Source: Erysipelotrichaceae bacterium UBA3379
Lineage (GTDB): Bacteria > Bacillota_I > Bacilli_A > Erysipelotrichales > Coprobacillaceae
Reading direction: 5' to 3'
DNA: 24,546 nucleotides
Assembly (NCBI GenBank): GCA_002359025.1
Contig: DEPZ01000059.1
Span: 13,458 to 38,003, forward strand
Shown here: positions 7,558 to 16,118 of the stretch, piece after piece
Layout of the letters: each line of letters opens with the position of its first letter
How positions within the stretch are numbered: the first letter of the stretch is position 1
Position numbers and translations under genes: made by a program
Notes under the pieces: generated by a model
Told to the model about the DNA's origin: nothing
Database searches by the model: none
What the model saw: the letters and a program-made list of their open reading frames with translations, nothing else

Positions 7558-8226
7558 CTAATAATTATCACCAATCAATGATAAAATATCTATAAATATA
7601 TTAATAAAATCTAAATACAAATTTAAAGCACTTATAAAAGCTAATTTATCAAGATCTTCTGAATTTGCTGTTTCATAACTTGTTTGAATAGTTTTTAAAT
7701 CATATAAAGTAATACCAGAAAATAAAACTAAATCAACCAATATAACGATATAATATAAAACTGGAGCATTAACAAAAAATAATATAAGATATCCTATAAT
7801 TAACATCGGTAAAGCACTTAAGCATACCCTACCTACCATAGAAAAATCACTCTCTACATATTTTGTTATTGTATACAATAAACCAAAATAAGCACATGTT
7901 AATGCAAAAGCCAACGCAATCAAAGATAAACTAATAGAACTAAAGATAATAGAAAAAGTAATGCCAGATAGTATAGAATATATATAAAAGTATATTTTAG
8001 CCTTTTTAATCGATACTTTTTCTAATTGATGGGTAATATAAATAACTAACCCTATCTGTACTACTGAACAAATAATAAACACTGGAAAACTTGCAATATA
8101 AATATTTGTAAAGATCATAAGTAATGACACTACAAATGTTATTGATAAACCTGTAAACATCCATTTCATTATCTTAGATAAAAATTGATTATAAGAAATC
8201 GGATGAGTCATATATCGTTTATCCAT
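7558..8226 (-). CDS. Bax inhibitor-1 / YccA-YetJ family membrane protein
   Basis: This is a 222-residue polytopic protein with about seven membrane segments, starting near residue 25. The C-terminal block ALNLYLDFINIFIDIL is the diagnostic end of the BI-1 family, and YDLKTIQ further upstream is typical. The Bacillus homologue YetJ is a pH-sensitive calcium leak channel; YccA in E. coli interacts with FtsH. Which role applies here cannot be told. AGGAGG lies 10 nt before the ATG. It follows tadA by 14 nt in the same transcript and is an insertion relative to the Bacillus order, where dnaX follows the SRP RNA. Confidence 0.9.
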   Translation of the reverse strand: MDKRYMTHPISYNQFLSKIMKWMFTGLSITFVVSLLMIFTNIYIASFPVFIICSVVQIGLVIYITHQLEKVSIKKAKIYFYIYSILSGITFSIIFSSISLSLIALAFALTCAYFGLLYTITKYVESDFSMVGRVCLSALPMLIIGYLILFFVNAPVLYYIVILVDLVLFSGITLYDLKTIQTSYETANSEDLDKLAFISALNLYLDFINIFIDILSLIGDNY

Positions 8227-8240
8227 AAAATAATAACCTC

Positions 8241-8687
8241 CTAATAATGATTTCTCTTTTGTTTAAAATATTCCTTAATCAATAAAGAACATTTCTCTTC
8301 TAATAATCCTGGTACAACTTCAGGAATATGATTAAAATCATGTGCCTTTAAATAATGAGTCAAACCATCCCATCTTTGAACCTTAGCCCCAAAAACAACT
8401 TTCTTCATACGAGATTGAATGATAGCACCAGAACACATCATACAAGGTTCTAATGTCACATAAAGCGTACAATCATCTAAATGCCATGATCCCAGCTTAT
8501 AACAAGCTTGCCTAATAGCAAGTATTTCAGCATGAGCCGTAACATCTTGATTCATCTCTTTTTGATTATAAGTAGATGCAATAATTTTATCATCTTTAAT
8601 AATAATAGCACCTATAGGAACTTCATCATATTGTTTAGCTTTCATAGCTTCCTGATAAGCCAAATTCATATAGTATTCATCGCACAT
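8241..8687 (-). CDS. tadA: tRNA-specific adenosine deaminase TadA
   Basis: TadA deaminates A34 to inosine in tRNA-Arg(ACG). The cytidine-deaminase fold shows the zinc and catalytic signature HAE (H52, E54) and PCMMC (C82, C85), with the normal length of 148 residues. Start choice: AAGGAG at 8700-8695 is 7 nt from the ATG at 8687, giving MCDEYYMNLA. The ATG two codons upstream (8693) is only 1 nt from it. The gene follows the SRP RNA directly, so both probably share the strong SRP promoter. Confidence 0.95.
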   Translation of the reverse strand: MCDEYYMNLAYQEAMKAKQYDEVPIGAIIIKDDKIIASTYNQKEMNQDVTAHAEILAIRQACYKLGSWHLDDCTLYVTLEPCMMCSGAIIQSRMKKVVFGAKVQRWDGLTHYLKAHDFNHIPEVVPGLLEEKCSLLIKEYFKQKRNHY

Positions 8688-8700
8688 TTGCATTCTCCTT

Positions 8701-8789
8701 AAAAAAAGCCACTACACATAAACGGACATTCTTAATGCTGCTACCTTCCGGTCCTGACATGGTTCAAAGCCGCCTATTGTAATGGCAAG
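8701..8789 (-). ncRNA. ffs: signal recognition particle RNA (small, 4.5S type)
   Basis: The minus strand contains the conserved SRP domain IV apical motif CAGGACCGGAAGGTAGCAGC (GGAA tetraloop and Ffh-binding symmetric loop) near 8737-8757. Its terminal stem is formed by GCCATTACA at the 5' end and TGTGTAGTGGC at the 3' end, followed by seven T's that double as terminator. It is about 90 nt long, the small SRP RNA without an Alu domain. It guides Ffh-dependent membrane targeting. The exact ends are estimated from the stem and the -10. Confidence 0.95.
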
Positions 8790-8793
8790 CTCT

Positions 8794-8821
8794 ATTATAC
8801 CACATTTTAAATACAAATCAA
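8794..8821 (-). promoter_or_regulatory. promoter of SRP RNA-tadA
   Basis: Minus strand: TTGATT (8821-8816), 16 nt, then TATAAT (8799-8794) with TGG immediately before it (extended -10). Transcription would begin near 8788, at the 5' stem of the SRP RNA. Confidence 0.75.
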
Positions 8822-8885
8822 TAAGAAATTGACTTCATTTCTTTATAGATACTATCGATTATAAAAGTATAAATATATATATAAA

Positions 8886-9854
8886 CTATTTTATTTCTTC
8901 TATATTATACTTTTTTATAAAATCATTATACGCTTGATTCCAATCTTGATAATGCATGTTTTCTCTTTGATCTGGTAAAGAATAATTATCTTTTATATAT
9001 TTACCCATATACTTAGTCATTTTATAAGCACCATAATAATTCAAATGATTTCCCCCATCTCTAGAATCTGTTTTCCAATCAAATGCTGTATCATACTGAT
9101 TGACATTGAAATCTATAAAAGGAATATCATAAGAATTTGCTATATCTTTTACAACATCATGTCTTTTACTTGTTGCTGAAGTTGCTGATGGAAACCATAC
9201 AAATAAAACTTCTGCATTATTCTTTCTAGCAAGACTTATAAACTGATCTAAATAAACTTTTGTAATATATGTAATATTTGTGCTTCTGTTCTTTTTGGTC
9301 ATATAATCAAACCCATCTTTATAAGGTTTAACATTATTATGATAAAGATAACCTTTTGCTTCCATTCTTGTCTTATAATAAGGACTCAAATCAAAGAAAT
9401 CATTTGCTTTTAAATCCTTCCAACGACTATGATATTCAAAAAGTGGGAAATTATATTTTAATGCATTCGCTATAGCATCATCAACATCTAGAGCTTCTGA
9501 TTTAGAAAATAACTCATCAACTTCTAAAATAACTAATTTAGGTTTTTGACATGTTAAAACTTCTTTTAACATGTAATAAGCTCCAAATATACTTTGTTGT
9601 GGTTCTGCTGAAACATAAGAGGGAATTCCTTGCTCTCTCCATAATTGTAATGGATTAAAAGCACTATATAAATCACTATTACCTATAGCTAAAACATCAA
9701 TAGATTTCATATTTTCACCATAAAATCCTCTAGCAAACTCATACTTCATACCACTCAACTTATCATTATTCTTTGGCATAAATACAAGAGATAAACAATT
9801 TAATAATACAAAACATATCAATAAAAATGTAATCACCTTTACAAATTTCTTCAT
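8886..9854 (-). CDS. DltD-like SGNH/GDSL-fold protein
   Basis: This is a 322-residue protein with an N-terminal signal anchor (about 4-25), so the catalytic domain is extracellular. A GNSDLYSAF block (58-66) supplies the likely nucleophile Ser60. The SGNH Asp/His block is DGGNHLNYYGA (266-276), with His270. Canonical DltD is longer (about 380-420 residues) and has a GSSEL-type motif, so this is a shortened relative. As the last gene of the ligase-carrier-MBOAT operon it probably completes transfer of the acyl group onto a surface polymer. AGGAGG precedes the ATG, 12 nt after the MBOAT gene. No strong terminator was seen after it. Confidence 0.75.
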   Translation of the reverse strand: MKKFVKVITFLLICFVLLNCLSLVFMPKNNDKLSGMKYEFARGFYGENMKSIDVLAIGNSDLYSAFNPLQLWREQGIPSYVSAEPQQSIFGAYYMLKEVLTCQKPKLVILEVDELFSKSEALDVDDAIANALKYNFPLFEYHSRWKDLKANDFFDLSPYYKTRMEAKGYLYHNNVKPYKDGFDYMTKKNRSTNITYITKVYLDQFISLARKNNAEVLFVWFPSATSATSKRHDVVKDIANSYDIPFIDFNVNQYDTAFDWKTDSRDGGNHLNYYGAYKMTKYMGKYIKDNYSLPDQRENMHYQDWNQAYNDFIKKYNIEEIK

Positions 9855-9865
9855 CTATTCACCTC

Positions 9866-11440
9866 CTAGAACTGTGCATATATAAAGCTTACAATATCAT
9901 ACCCTCTACCATAAGCACCAAATATAATCACAATAAACAAACCAACAATATAAAAACTCCATCTTGGTACAATATGCCATTTACCAACAGTTTCTCTAAT
10001 ATGTACATTTCTTTCTTTAAACAAACTGCTTATAAATACAATGACAACACCAATAACAACTACCCATATATCTTGAATAGATAAACCTAAATTCATCAAC
10101 ATATCCAAGTTAGCTTTACGAAAACAAGATATAAACATATCATAAGCAATTCCTAACGTATCTGCTCTAAATATCAACATACCAATGTTAACTATAACAA
10201 TTGTTCTTAATATCTGAAATAATTGAAAATATTTTGCTTCTTTTTTTATATGTAACACATTTATAATTTTGATAAATACTGGTTCCAAAAACATACCTAA
10301 AATCATAATTATATAATAATACATACCATACATAACATACTTTATACTTGCTCCATGCCATAAACCATTACATATCCATACAAAGAATAAAGCTGTCGCA
10401 GCAGGTAATAACTTTGATAAATAATCATGATTATATTTTTTTACAAACTGATTAAATCTTTTAAAAGGTGCAGATAGTGATACACTATAAAATACATAAT
10501 CTCTTAACCATGCCCCCAAAGTAATATGCCATCTTTGCCAAAAATCATTAATACTTTTCGCAAAAAAAGGTTGTCTAAAGTTCTCTGGTAAATTTACACT
10601 AAATATCTGAGCACTTCCTCTTACTATATCCATGCATCCAGAAAACTCAGTATATAACTGAATTGTATAAAAGATAATTGCAATAATAGTCGCAAGACCT
10701 TGATAATCTTGATGATTATTAAAGACTTGATTGACTAGCATATTTGCTCTATCAGCAATCACAATCTTCTTAAACATCCCCCATAATATTAATTGAACCC
10801 CATATGTTAAATTTTCATAATGAAATTCATGACCTTCATACAACTGATGAGCTACTTGATCATATCTTGCAATAGGACCTTCTACAATTGTAGGAAAGAA
10901 TGATAAAAATAATGCCACCCTTGATAATTTATAATCTGCTTTATATTTTCCTCTATATACATCTATCACATAACTTATTGCTTGCAATGTATAAAAAGAA
11001 ATACCTAAAGGTAAGAAAAGCTTTAACACATGTATATGCATACCTATATGATCTAATAAAGAAAAATTTAATATATCTATAAAGAAATTAGAATATTTCA
11101 AAATAGCTAATATACCAATATTGATACATAACATAATAAAAATGACTATCTTCTTTTGTACTAATAACTTTTCTTTAAAAACCTTCTTTTCTTGTCTATC
11201 TAAAGACTTCTTTACACATTGAAATAAATCATTGATTTTATCAATCCAAATGGCACCTAGATATACAGAAAGTGTTGTAATAAATAAAAACACTACTAAC
11301 CATATTCTAGAACTTACCATATAAAATAAATAACTTGAACTTAATAAAACCACCCATTTATATTTCTTGGGAAATACTGTATATAATAGAAAAGTTATTC
11401 CCAAGAAACATATTAAATATACGTAAGATGTATAAGCCAT
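9866..11440 (-). CDS. MBOAT O-acyltransferase, DltB/AlgI-like
   Basis: This is a 524-residue membrane-bound O-acyltransferase with about 11-12 membrane segments. Signatures are FPTIVEGPI (182-190), NDFWQRWHITLGAWLRDYVF (298-317) and the catalytic-type His362 in GLWHG. It is longer than classical DltB (about 400 residues), with a charged loop at 64-96, and resembles AlgI/PatA-type acyltransferases in size. It would move an acyl group from the carrier protein across the membrane. Its ATG overlaps the stop of the carrier gene (TAATG), so the two are translated in a coupled way. Confidence 0.85.
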   Translation of the reverse strand: MAYTSYVYLICFLGITFLLYTVFPKKYKWVVLLSSSYLFYMVSSRIWLVVFLFITTLSVYLGAIWIDKINDLFQCVKKSLDRQEKKVFKEKLLVQKKIVIFIMLCINIGILAILKYSNFFIDILNFSLLDHIGMHIHVLKLFLPLGISFYTLQAISYVIDVYRGKYKADYKLSRVALFLSFFPTIVEGPIARYDQVAHQLYEGHEFHYENLTYGVQLILWGMFKKIVIADRANMLVNQVFNNHQDYQGLATIIAIIFYTIQLYTEFSGCMDIVRGSAQIFSVNLPENFRQPFFAKSINDFWQRWHITLGAWLRDYVFYSVSLSAPFKRFNQFVKKYNHDYLSKLLPAATALFFVWICNGLWHGASIKYVMYGMYYYIIMILGMFLEPVFIKIINVLHIKKEAKYFQLFQILRTIVIVNIGMLIFRADTLGIAYDMFISCFRKANLDMLMNLGLSIQDIWVVVIGVVIVFISSLFKERNVHIRETVGKWHIVPRWSFYIVGLFIVIIFGAYGRGYDIVSFIYAQF

Positions 11441-11667
11441 TAATCTTCTTGTAAACGAGTGATAAGTGCATACATAGATTCAACAGATTGAAAATTCTCA
11501 GGTAATATATCTAAAGGTGTAATTTCAATATCAAATTCATCATTCAATTCAACTGTTAAATTCATAACATCTAAAGAATCTAAAATCTTATCATCAATTA
11601 AATTCTTTTCATTTTCAAAGTCTACTCCTGGTTTTAAATCTCTTAATATTTCTAATAATTCATTCAT
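11440..11667 (-). CDS. acyl/aminoacyl carrier protein, DltC-like
   Basis: This is a 75-residue carrier protein. The phosphopantetheine serine lies in ILDSLDVMNL (Ser31). The C-terminal part (FDIEITPLDILPENFQSVESM) looks like general acyl carrier proteins more than classical DltC, whose motif is LLDSFGTVELL. It would hold the acyl group made by the adjacent ligase as a thioester. AAGGAGG lies just upstream, inside the last codons of the ligase gene; the ATG follows the ligase stop by 1 nt and its stop overlaps the MBOAT start. Confidence 0.85.
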   Translation of the reverse strand: MNELLEILRDLKPGVDFENEKNLIDDKILDSLDVMNLTVELNDEFDIEITPLDILPENFQSVESMYALITRLQED

Positions 11668-11668
11668 T

Positions 11669-13174
11669 TTATTTTCCTCCTTGATAATTTGCTTTTAAAT
11701 ATTTTCTATCTATTTTTCCATTTTGGTTATAAGGCATAGTTTTGAATTTTTTTATAATTTGTGGATACATATAGTTTGGAATCTTAGTAGAAATTCCTTC
11801 CATAATAGCTTGTTCATCTATACGTCCTGTATAGACCAAAACAATTTTATCTTTTGATTCATCATAAATAACTGCCACACTTTGTATATCTGGTAAAGAA
11901 GAAACGGCAGCTTCGATTTCTCCAAGTTCTATACGATATCCCATATGTTTGATTTGAAAATCTTTTCTTGTTATATAAATAAGTTCTTTTCTGTCATTAT
12001 ATTTCACAAGATCTCCAGTTCTATAAATAAGTTCTGGATAATAAGGATTAAGTGGATTTTGCACAAACGCTTCTTTAGTTTTTTCTGGATTATTATAATA
12101 ACCTGAAGCTAAGAAACTTCCTCTAACACACAATTCCCCTTCTCTATCATCTAAAACTTCTTTATTATTTTCATCTAATAAAAATACATCACAATTCATA
12201 CATGCTTTTCCGATTGGAAGAACTTCATCATCTCTAAACTCTCTATCAACAATATAATATGTACAAATATCTGTTGTTTCTGTTGGTCCAAATAAGTTTG
12301 CATACATTGCATTAGGGATATGTTTCATCCAATAGTTAAGTTGTTTGGTTGGCATTACTTCACCTGCAAATAAAATATTTTCTAAATATGGAAGTGAAAC
12401 ATAATCAAGCACTTTTAAATTAGCAATAATACATAATGCAGAAGGTACCCAATAAATTGTATTCACTTTTCTTTCATTCATATATTCAATGAGTTTAATT
12501 GGGAAAGAGAATAATTTCTTTGGTAATATGTGTAATGTTGCCCCGGAAATAATTGTACTAAAGACATCTGATACAGACATGCTAAAATAGAATGGTGTTT
12601 GGCTTCCAAACTGTGTTCTATCAGTTATATAAAATGTTTCTTTATACCATGAAGCATAATTCATCACACTTCTATGACTTACAACTGCACCTTTAGGTAC
12701 ACCTGTTGAACCTGATGTAAACAAAGCATACAATGGATCAGTATCGATAATCTGATTTCTTACTTTTTGTAACTTCTCTTCATCTAAGCAAGTATTCATC
12801 ATATCTTCATAATAAAAAATACGTGAGTGAAATTGTATTTTATTTTCTTTAGCTTTTGATGTAATAACTGCAACAGGTTCTAAAATTTCAAATATCTTTT
12901 CTATTCTATCTATAGGCATTTCATAATCTATAACGACATAGAAATGACCACTATACACCACTCCAAAAAAAGCAGCTAAACTTTCTACTGTTTTTTCCAT
13001 ATAAACAGCTATTGGCTTTCTTTTCGATTCAAGATCAAGTAAATGTGTTCCTATCTTCTTAGCACTTTCTAAAAGATTTCCATACGTCATTTCATGATTT
13101 TCATCAGTAAATGCAACTTTTGTATATTTTTGTCGAACTGTAGATTCTAAAACGTCTAATATATTATTTTTCAC
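11669..13174 (-). CDS. DltA-like AMP-forming acyl/amino-acid ligase
   Basis: This is an adenylation enzyme of 501 residues: P-loop TSGSTGVPKG (153-162), NLFGPTETTD (293-302), YRTGDL with the hinge Asp, and the C-terminal catalytic Lys in NQNGKIDRKYL. Overall it resembles DltA (D-alanine carrier-protein ligase), but two pocket residues differ from the Bacillus enzyme as I recall it: the Asp that grips the substrate amine (FSFDLS) aligns with Ser198 (FYFSMS), and the chirality-gating Cys (FCGEVLP) aligns with Ala270 (FAGEVMP). D-alanine is therefore not assured. The start is GTG at 13174, 6 nt after AAGGAGGG. It is the first gene of a ligase-carrier-MBOAT-SGNH operon; classical order is A-B-C-D. 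Confidence 0.85.
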   Translation of the reverse strand: MKNNILDVLESTVRQKYTKVAFTDENHEMTYGNLLESAKKIGTHLLDLESKRKPIAVYMEKTVESLAAFFGVVYSGHFYVVIDYEMPIDRIEKIFEILEPVAVITSKAKENKIQFHSRIFYYEDMMNTCLDEEKLQKVRNQIIDTDPLYALFTSGSTGVPKGAVVSHRSVMNYASWYKETFYITDRTQFGSQTPFYFSMSVSDVFSTIISGATLHILPKKLFSFPIKLIEYMNERKVNTIYWVPSALCIIANLKVLDYVSLPYLENILFAGEVMPTKQLNYWMKHIPNAMYANLFGPTETTDICTYYIVDREFRDDEVLPIGKACMNCDVFLLDENNKEVLDDREGELCVRGSFLASGYYNNPEKTKEAFVQNPLNPYYPELIYRTGDLVKYNDRKELIYITRKDFQIKHMGYRIELGEIEAAVSSLPDIQSVAVIYDESKDKIVLVYTGRIDEQAIMEGISTKIPNYMYPQIIKKFKTMPYNQNGKIDRKYLKANYQGGK

Positions 13175-13228
13175 TGTTATCCCTCCTTCTTCAATGCCAT
13201 TCTAACAGATAGATGTGGAAAAAATGTG

Positions 13229-13268
13229 AAAAATAAAAATGTCAAGTGAGTTTTACCTCAAACTTGAC
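13229..13268 (-). terminator. rho-independent terminator of serS
   Basis: Minus strand: GTCAAGT pairs with ACTTGAC with an inner GAG/CTC, followed by ATTTTTATTTTT. It lies 8 nt after the serS stop and isolates the Dlt-like operon, which must have its own promoter between here and 13174; a TAGAAT at 13204-13199 is a weak candidate -10. Confidence 0.85.
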
Positions 13269-13276
13269 ACTTTTCA

Positions 13277-14554
13277 TTATTTAATTAAATCTTTACCACC
13301 CATATAAGGTCTTAATGCTTCAGGAATAGAAATTGTTCCATCTTCATTATAGTTATTTTCAATAAAAGCAATAATTGCTCGCGTACTTGCAAGAACTGTA
13401 TTATTTAATGTAGCAACATAATAAGTACCGTTTTCACCTTTTGTACGAATACCAAGACGTCTTGCTTGTGCATCTCCTAAAGTAGAACAAGATCCAACTT
13501 CAAAGTATTTTTGTTGTCTTGGAGACCAAGCTTCAACATCGCATGATTTTACTTTCAAGTCAGCTAAATCACCACTACAACATTCTAATGTTCTTACAGG
13601 AATATTTAAGTTTCTAAATAATTCTACTGTATAAGACCACATCTTATCATACCATTCCATAGCTTCTTCTGGTTTACATAATACAACCATTTCTTGTTTT
13701 TCAAATTGATGAACTCTATAAATTCCTCTTTCTTCAATACCATGAGCACCAACTTCTTTTCTAAAACATGGAGAATATGAAGTTAATGTAATTGGTAAAT
13801 CTTCTTCTTTAACAATTTGATCTTTAAATTTACCAATCATACTATGTTCACTTGTACCAATTAAATATAAGTCTTCTCCTTCAATCTTATACATCATAGC
13901 ATCCATTTCTTCAAATGACATAACGCCAGTTACAACATCACTTCTAATCATAAATGGAGGAATACAATAAGTAAAACCTTTATCAATCATAAAATCTCTT
14001 GCATAAGATAACATTGCTGAAGAAAGTCTTGCTATATCTCCCATTAAATAATAGAATCCATTTCCACTTGTTCTTCCACTTGCATCTTTATCTAAACCAT
14101 TAAACTTAGCAATAATATCTGCATGATATGGTATTTCATAATCAGGTACAATTGGTTCTCCATATTTTTGTATTTCAACATTTTCACTATCATCTTTTCC
14201 TACAGGTACACTTGGATCAATGAAATTAGGTATTTTCATCATAACTTCTTTTAATTTAGGACCTAATTCATTTTCTTTAGCTTCTAATTCTTTTAAAGTA
14301 TCAGCCATTTCTCCAACTTTTCTTTTATTTTCTTGGGCTTCTTCTTTTTTTCCTTCACGCATAAATTGTCCAATTTCTTTAGATAACTTATTACGCATTG
14401 CTCTTAATTCACTTGCTTTTGTAAGTGTTTCACGATATTCCTTATCTAATTGTAATGCTTCATCAACAAGATGTAATCTATCATGTTGAAATTTCTTTTC
14501 CATGTTTTCTTTAACAGCTTCTGGATTTTCTCTTAATTTTGCAATATCAATCAT
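13277..14554 (-). CDS. serS: seryl-tRNA synthetase
   Basis: This is a class II aminoacyl-tRNA synthetase of 425 residues. The N-terminal coiled coil that binds the tRNA-Ser long arm spans about 25-105. The catalytic core has the TSE loop (234-236), motif 2 around CFRKEVGAHG (263-272) and motif 3 NNTVLASTR (384-392). The TSEHSM and NNTVLASTR wording differs from the common TAEVPL and GxGLAxxR. Start choice: GAGGAG lies a few nt before the ATG at 14554, giving MIDIAKLRENPEAV; an upstream in-frame start (14587) would run into the T-box terminator. It is controlled by the serine T-box leader upstream. The T-box UCU specifier independently supports the serine assignment. Confidence 0.96.
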   Translation of the reverse strand: MIDIAKLRENPEAVKENMEKKFQHDRLHLVDEALQLDKEYRETLTKASELRAMRNKLSKEIGQFMREGKKEEAQENKRKVGEMADTLKELEAKENELGPKLKEVMMKIPNFIDPSVPVGKDDSENVEIQKYGEPIVPDYEIPYHADIIAKFNGLDKDASGRTSGNGFYYLMGDIARLSSAMLSYARDFMIDKGFTYCIPPFMIRSDVVTGVMSFEEMDAMMYKIEGEDLYLIGTSEHSMIGKFKDQIVKEEDLPITLTSYSPCFRKEVGAHGIEERGIYRVHQFEKQEMVVLCKPEEAMEWYDKMWSYTVELFRNLNIPVRTLECCSGDLADLKVKSCDVEAWSPRQQKYFEVGSCSTLGDAQARRLGIRTKGENGTYYVATLNNTVLASTRAIIAFIENNYNEDGTISIPEALRPYMGGKDLIK

Positions 14555-14567
14555 ATATTTTCTCCTC

Positions 14568-14781
14568 TTCAATAAAATAAAAAGCACCCTTTTAAGGGAC
14601 GAATCAATCGTGGTGCCACCCTCTTTTATATCATAAGATATCTCTATAGTGATAACGGAACTACCGGGAGTGATTAGCTCCTCTCTAAGGTAGATTTCAA
14701 TAGACTACTATACTAATTTTCACCAACCATTAGCTCTCTATAATAATATATCTATTTACTTATCCTTTTCAAAGATTTGTT
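14568..14781 (-). promoter_or_regulatory. T-box leader (serine) of serS
   Basis: The minus strand carries the T-box consensus AGGGTGGCACCACG (14623-14609), whose UGGC bulge pairs with uncharged tRNA. A specifier codon TCT (Ser) lies at 14694-14692 in the context GAAATCTACC. The AGGG can pair with TCCCTT to form the antiterminator; the competing terminator pairs CCCTT with AAGGG (14598-14587), followed by TTTTTATTTT. Uncharged tRNA-Ser would thus allow serS transcription. Confidence 0.93.
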
Positions 14782-14787
14782 ATTAAG

Positions 14788-14815
14788 ATTATAACATAAC
14801 AATATATAACTTCAA
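14788..14815 (-). promoter_or_regulatory. promoter of the serS T-box transcript
   Basis: Minus strand: TTGAAG (14815-14810), 16 nt, TATAAT (14793-14788), with a TG one base before the -10. The start point would be near 14781. Confidence 0.65.
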
Positions 14816-14818
14816 CAA

Positions 14819-15328
14819 TTAATTTTCTTTAATTAATGAATACATTCTCATATCATAAATCTTCCCATTTTTATACCCATTATTCCTTAGTACACCTTCA
14901 AATTGAAAACCACTCTTTTCTAAAACACGACAAGACGCATAATTAAATACAAATGGAGCTGCAAATATTCTAACAATATCTGTATGTTCAAAAACATATT
15001 GACATATTTGTTTCACTGCTTCACATGTTATAGAATTTCCCCAATAATCCTTAACAATATAATATCCTATTTCTGCAGTACGTCTATAAATATTATCCAT
15101 ACGTTTTACAGAAATACTTCCCACAACATGATTATCAACAATAATTGCATAAGCAAATACATTTTCTGGAGAAGATGACAACATCTCTTTAATATATTCT
15201 TTACCATCTTCTACAGTATATGGATAAGGTATTCCATCTGTAAGATTATTTTGAACATCTAAATCATTAATCGTATAAGCTAATTCACTAGCATCTTCTA
15301 TCTTCCATTTTCTAATTTGACATTTCAT
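14819..15328 (-). CDS. GNAT acetyltransferase, RimJ/RimL-like
   Basis: This is a 169-residue Gcn5-related N-acetyltransferase, probably of the subgroup that acetylates protein N-termini or small molecules. Seen motifs are the N-terminal IRKWKIEDASELAYTINDLDVQNNLTD, VVGSISVKR, AEIGYYIVKDYWGNSITCEAV (acetyl-CoA loop region, with the usual Gly-X-Gly degenerate) and the C-terminal NYASCRVLEKSGFQFEGVLR, which is typical of RimJ/RimL. AAAGGAG lies 6 nt before the ATG. It follows the DUF4230 gene across a strong terminator. The substrate cannot be inferred. Confidence 0.88.
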   Translation of the reverse strand: MKCQIRKWKIEDASELAYTINDLDVQNNLTDGIPYPYTVEDGKEYIKEMLSSSPENVFAYAIIVDNHVVGSISVKRMDNIYRRTAEIGYYIVKDYWGNSITCEAVKQICQYVFEHTDIVRIFAAPFVFNYASCRVLEKSGFQFEGVLRNNGYKNGKIYDMRMYSLIKEN

Positions 15329-15343
15329 AAATAACTCCTTTAC

Positions 15344-15369
15344 AAAAAAAGACAGAATTTTATTCTGTC
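15344..15369 (-). terminator. rho-independent terminator overlapping the DUF4230 gene end
   Basis: Minus strand: GACAGAAT, a 3-nt loop, ATTCTGTC and then seven T's. The 5' arm is made from the last codons of the coding region, whose TAA is at 15362-15360. Confidence 0.88.
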
Positions 15370-15965
15370 ACTGTAATATTAATTTTATAATCATTTATAT
15401 CATCAACAGATGATATAAATGTTTTTATAGTTGATTCTGCTTTTTCTTGTGCTTCATCTAATAAACCTTTTTCAATAACGTTCATTTCTACTTTTTCTTT
15501 TTGATCAATCGCAAATTGATTATAATCTTTAATACTTATAGGATTAAAAATATTCTTAGTTTCATCAAAAACCTCTATACTCTTTTCATCAATCTCATGA
15601 CTTAAAACTTTAGCCTTAGGAACACTGATATTAATATTATTTCCAGATATTTTAATATCTACTAGACTCATATCAATTCCTGCCTTTAATTTACCATCAT
15701 AAGATATAATAAAACTCTTTGTAGTAAATGGTACTTTCCATCCATAAAATGTTGCTTGATTTTCAAACTTACCCATATTTGTATAATTATACTCAACAGT
15801 TGCAAGTTCACTAATACTAGATATTTGTTGTGATAATAAATCAGAAGTCAATTTCGTAGGATTTTCATCACTCGGCCAAAATTTCCCAACTAAGAAAAAT
15901 AAAACTGCAATCACAACTATTATAATTATATTTTTTACTGTTTGACTAATATGTACTTTTTTCAT
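15360..15965 (-). CDS. DUF4230 family membrane-anchored protein
   Basis: This is a 201-residue protein with a single N-terminal membrane anchor (about 12-28) and an extracytoplasmic beta-rich domain. The pattern of ISELATVEYNYTNMGKF, SFIISYDGKLKAGIDMS, VSVPKAKVLSHEID-like strands and NPISIKDYNQF fits the DUF4230 family as I know it. The function of the family is unknown; members are widespread in gut Firmicutes. AGGTGAG precedes the ATG. It is divergent from the GNAT gene at 16119, with a 7+7 inverted repeat between them. Confidence 0.8.
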   Translation of the reverse strand: MKKVHISQTVKNIIIIVVIAVLFFLVGKFWPSDENPTKLTSDLLSQQISSISELATVEYNYTNMGKFENQATFYGWKVPFTTKSFIISYDGKLKAGIDMSLVDIKISGNNINISVPKAKVLSHEIDEKSIEVFDETKNIFNPISIKDYNQFAIDQKEKVEMNVIEKGLLDEAQEKAESTIKTFISSVDDINDYKINITVTE

Positions 15966-15994
15966 AATCTCACCTACTTTGACTACATTTTATG

Positions 15995-16010
15995 AAAGTT
16001 TACAAACTTT
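15995..16010. repeat. inverted repeat AAAGTTT-AC-AAACTTT in a divergent promoter region
   Basis: This perfect 7-bp inverted repeat with a 2-nt spacer sits about 30 nt upstream of the DUF4230 gene and 110 nt upstream of the divergent GNAT gene. It could be an operator or a chance AT-rich palindrome. No partner regulator is adjacent. Confidence 0.4.
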
Positions 16011-16118
16011 GTCAAATTATATCAATTATTATAGATTATAATTTTTGAATAAAGATAGAAAGAAGTATCATTGTATGATATAATTGGCCTATTATACCAT
16101 ATAATGGGGAGAATCGAT

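Noticed and set aside
8823..8841. AGAAAT-N7-ATTTCT hairpin as a terminator of the Dlt-like operon.
   Set aside because: The stem is only six AT-rich pairs and no proper U-run follows on the operon strand.
14555..14587. An 11-residue N-terminal extension of SerRS from 14587.
   Set aside because: It would lie in the T-box terminator U-tract, lacks a ribosome site, and the ATG at 14554 has GAGGAG and gives the standard N-terminus.
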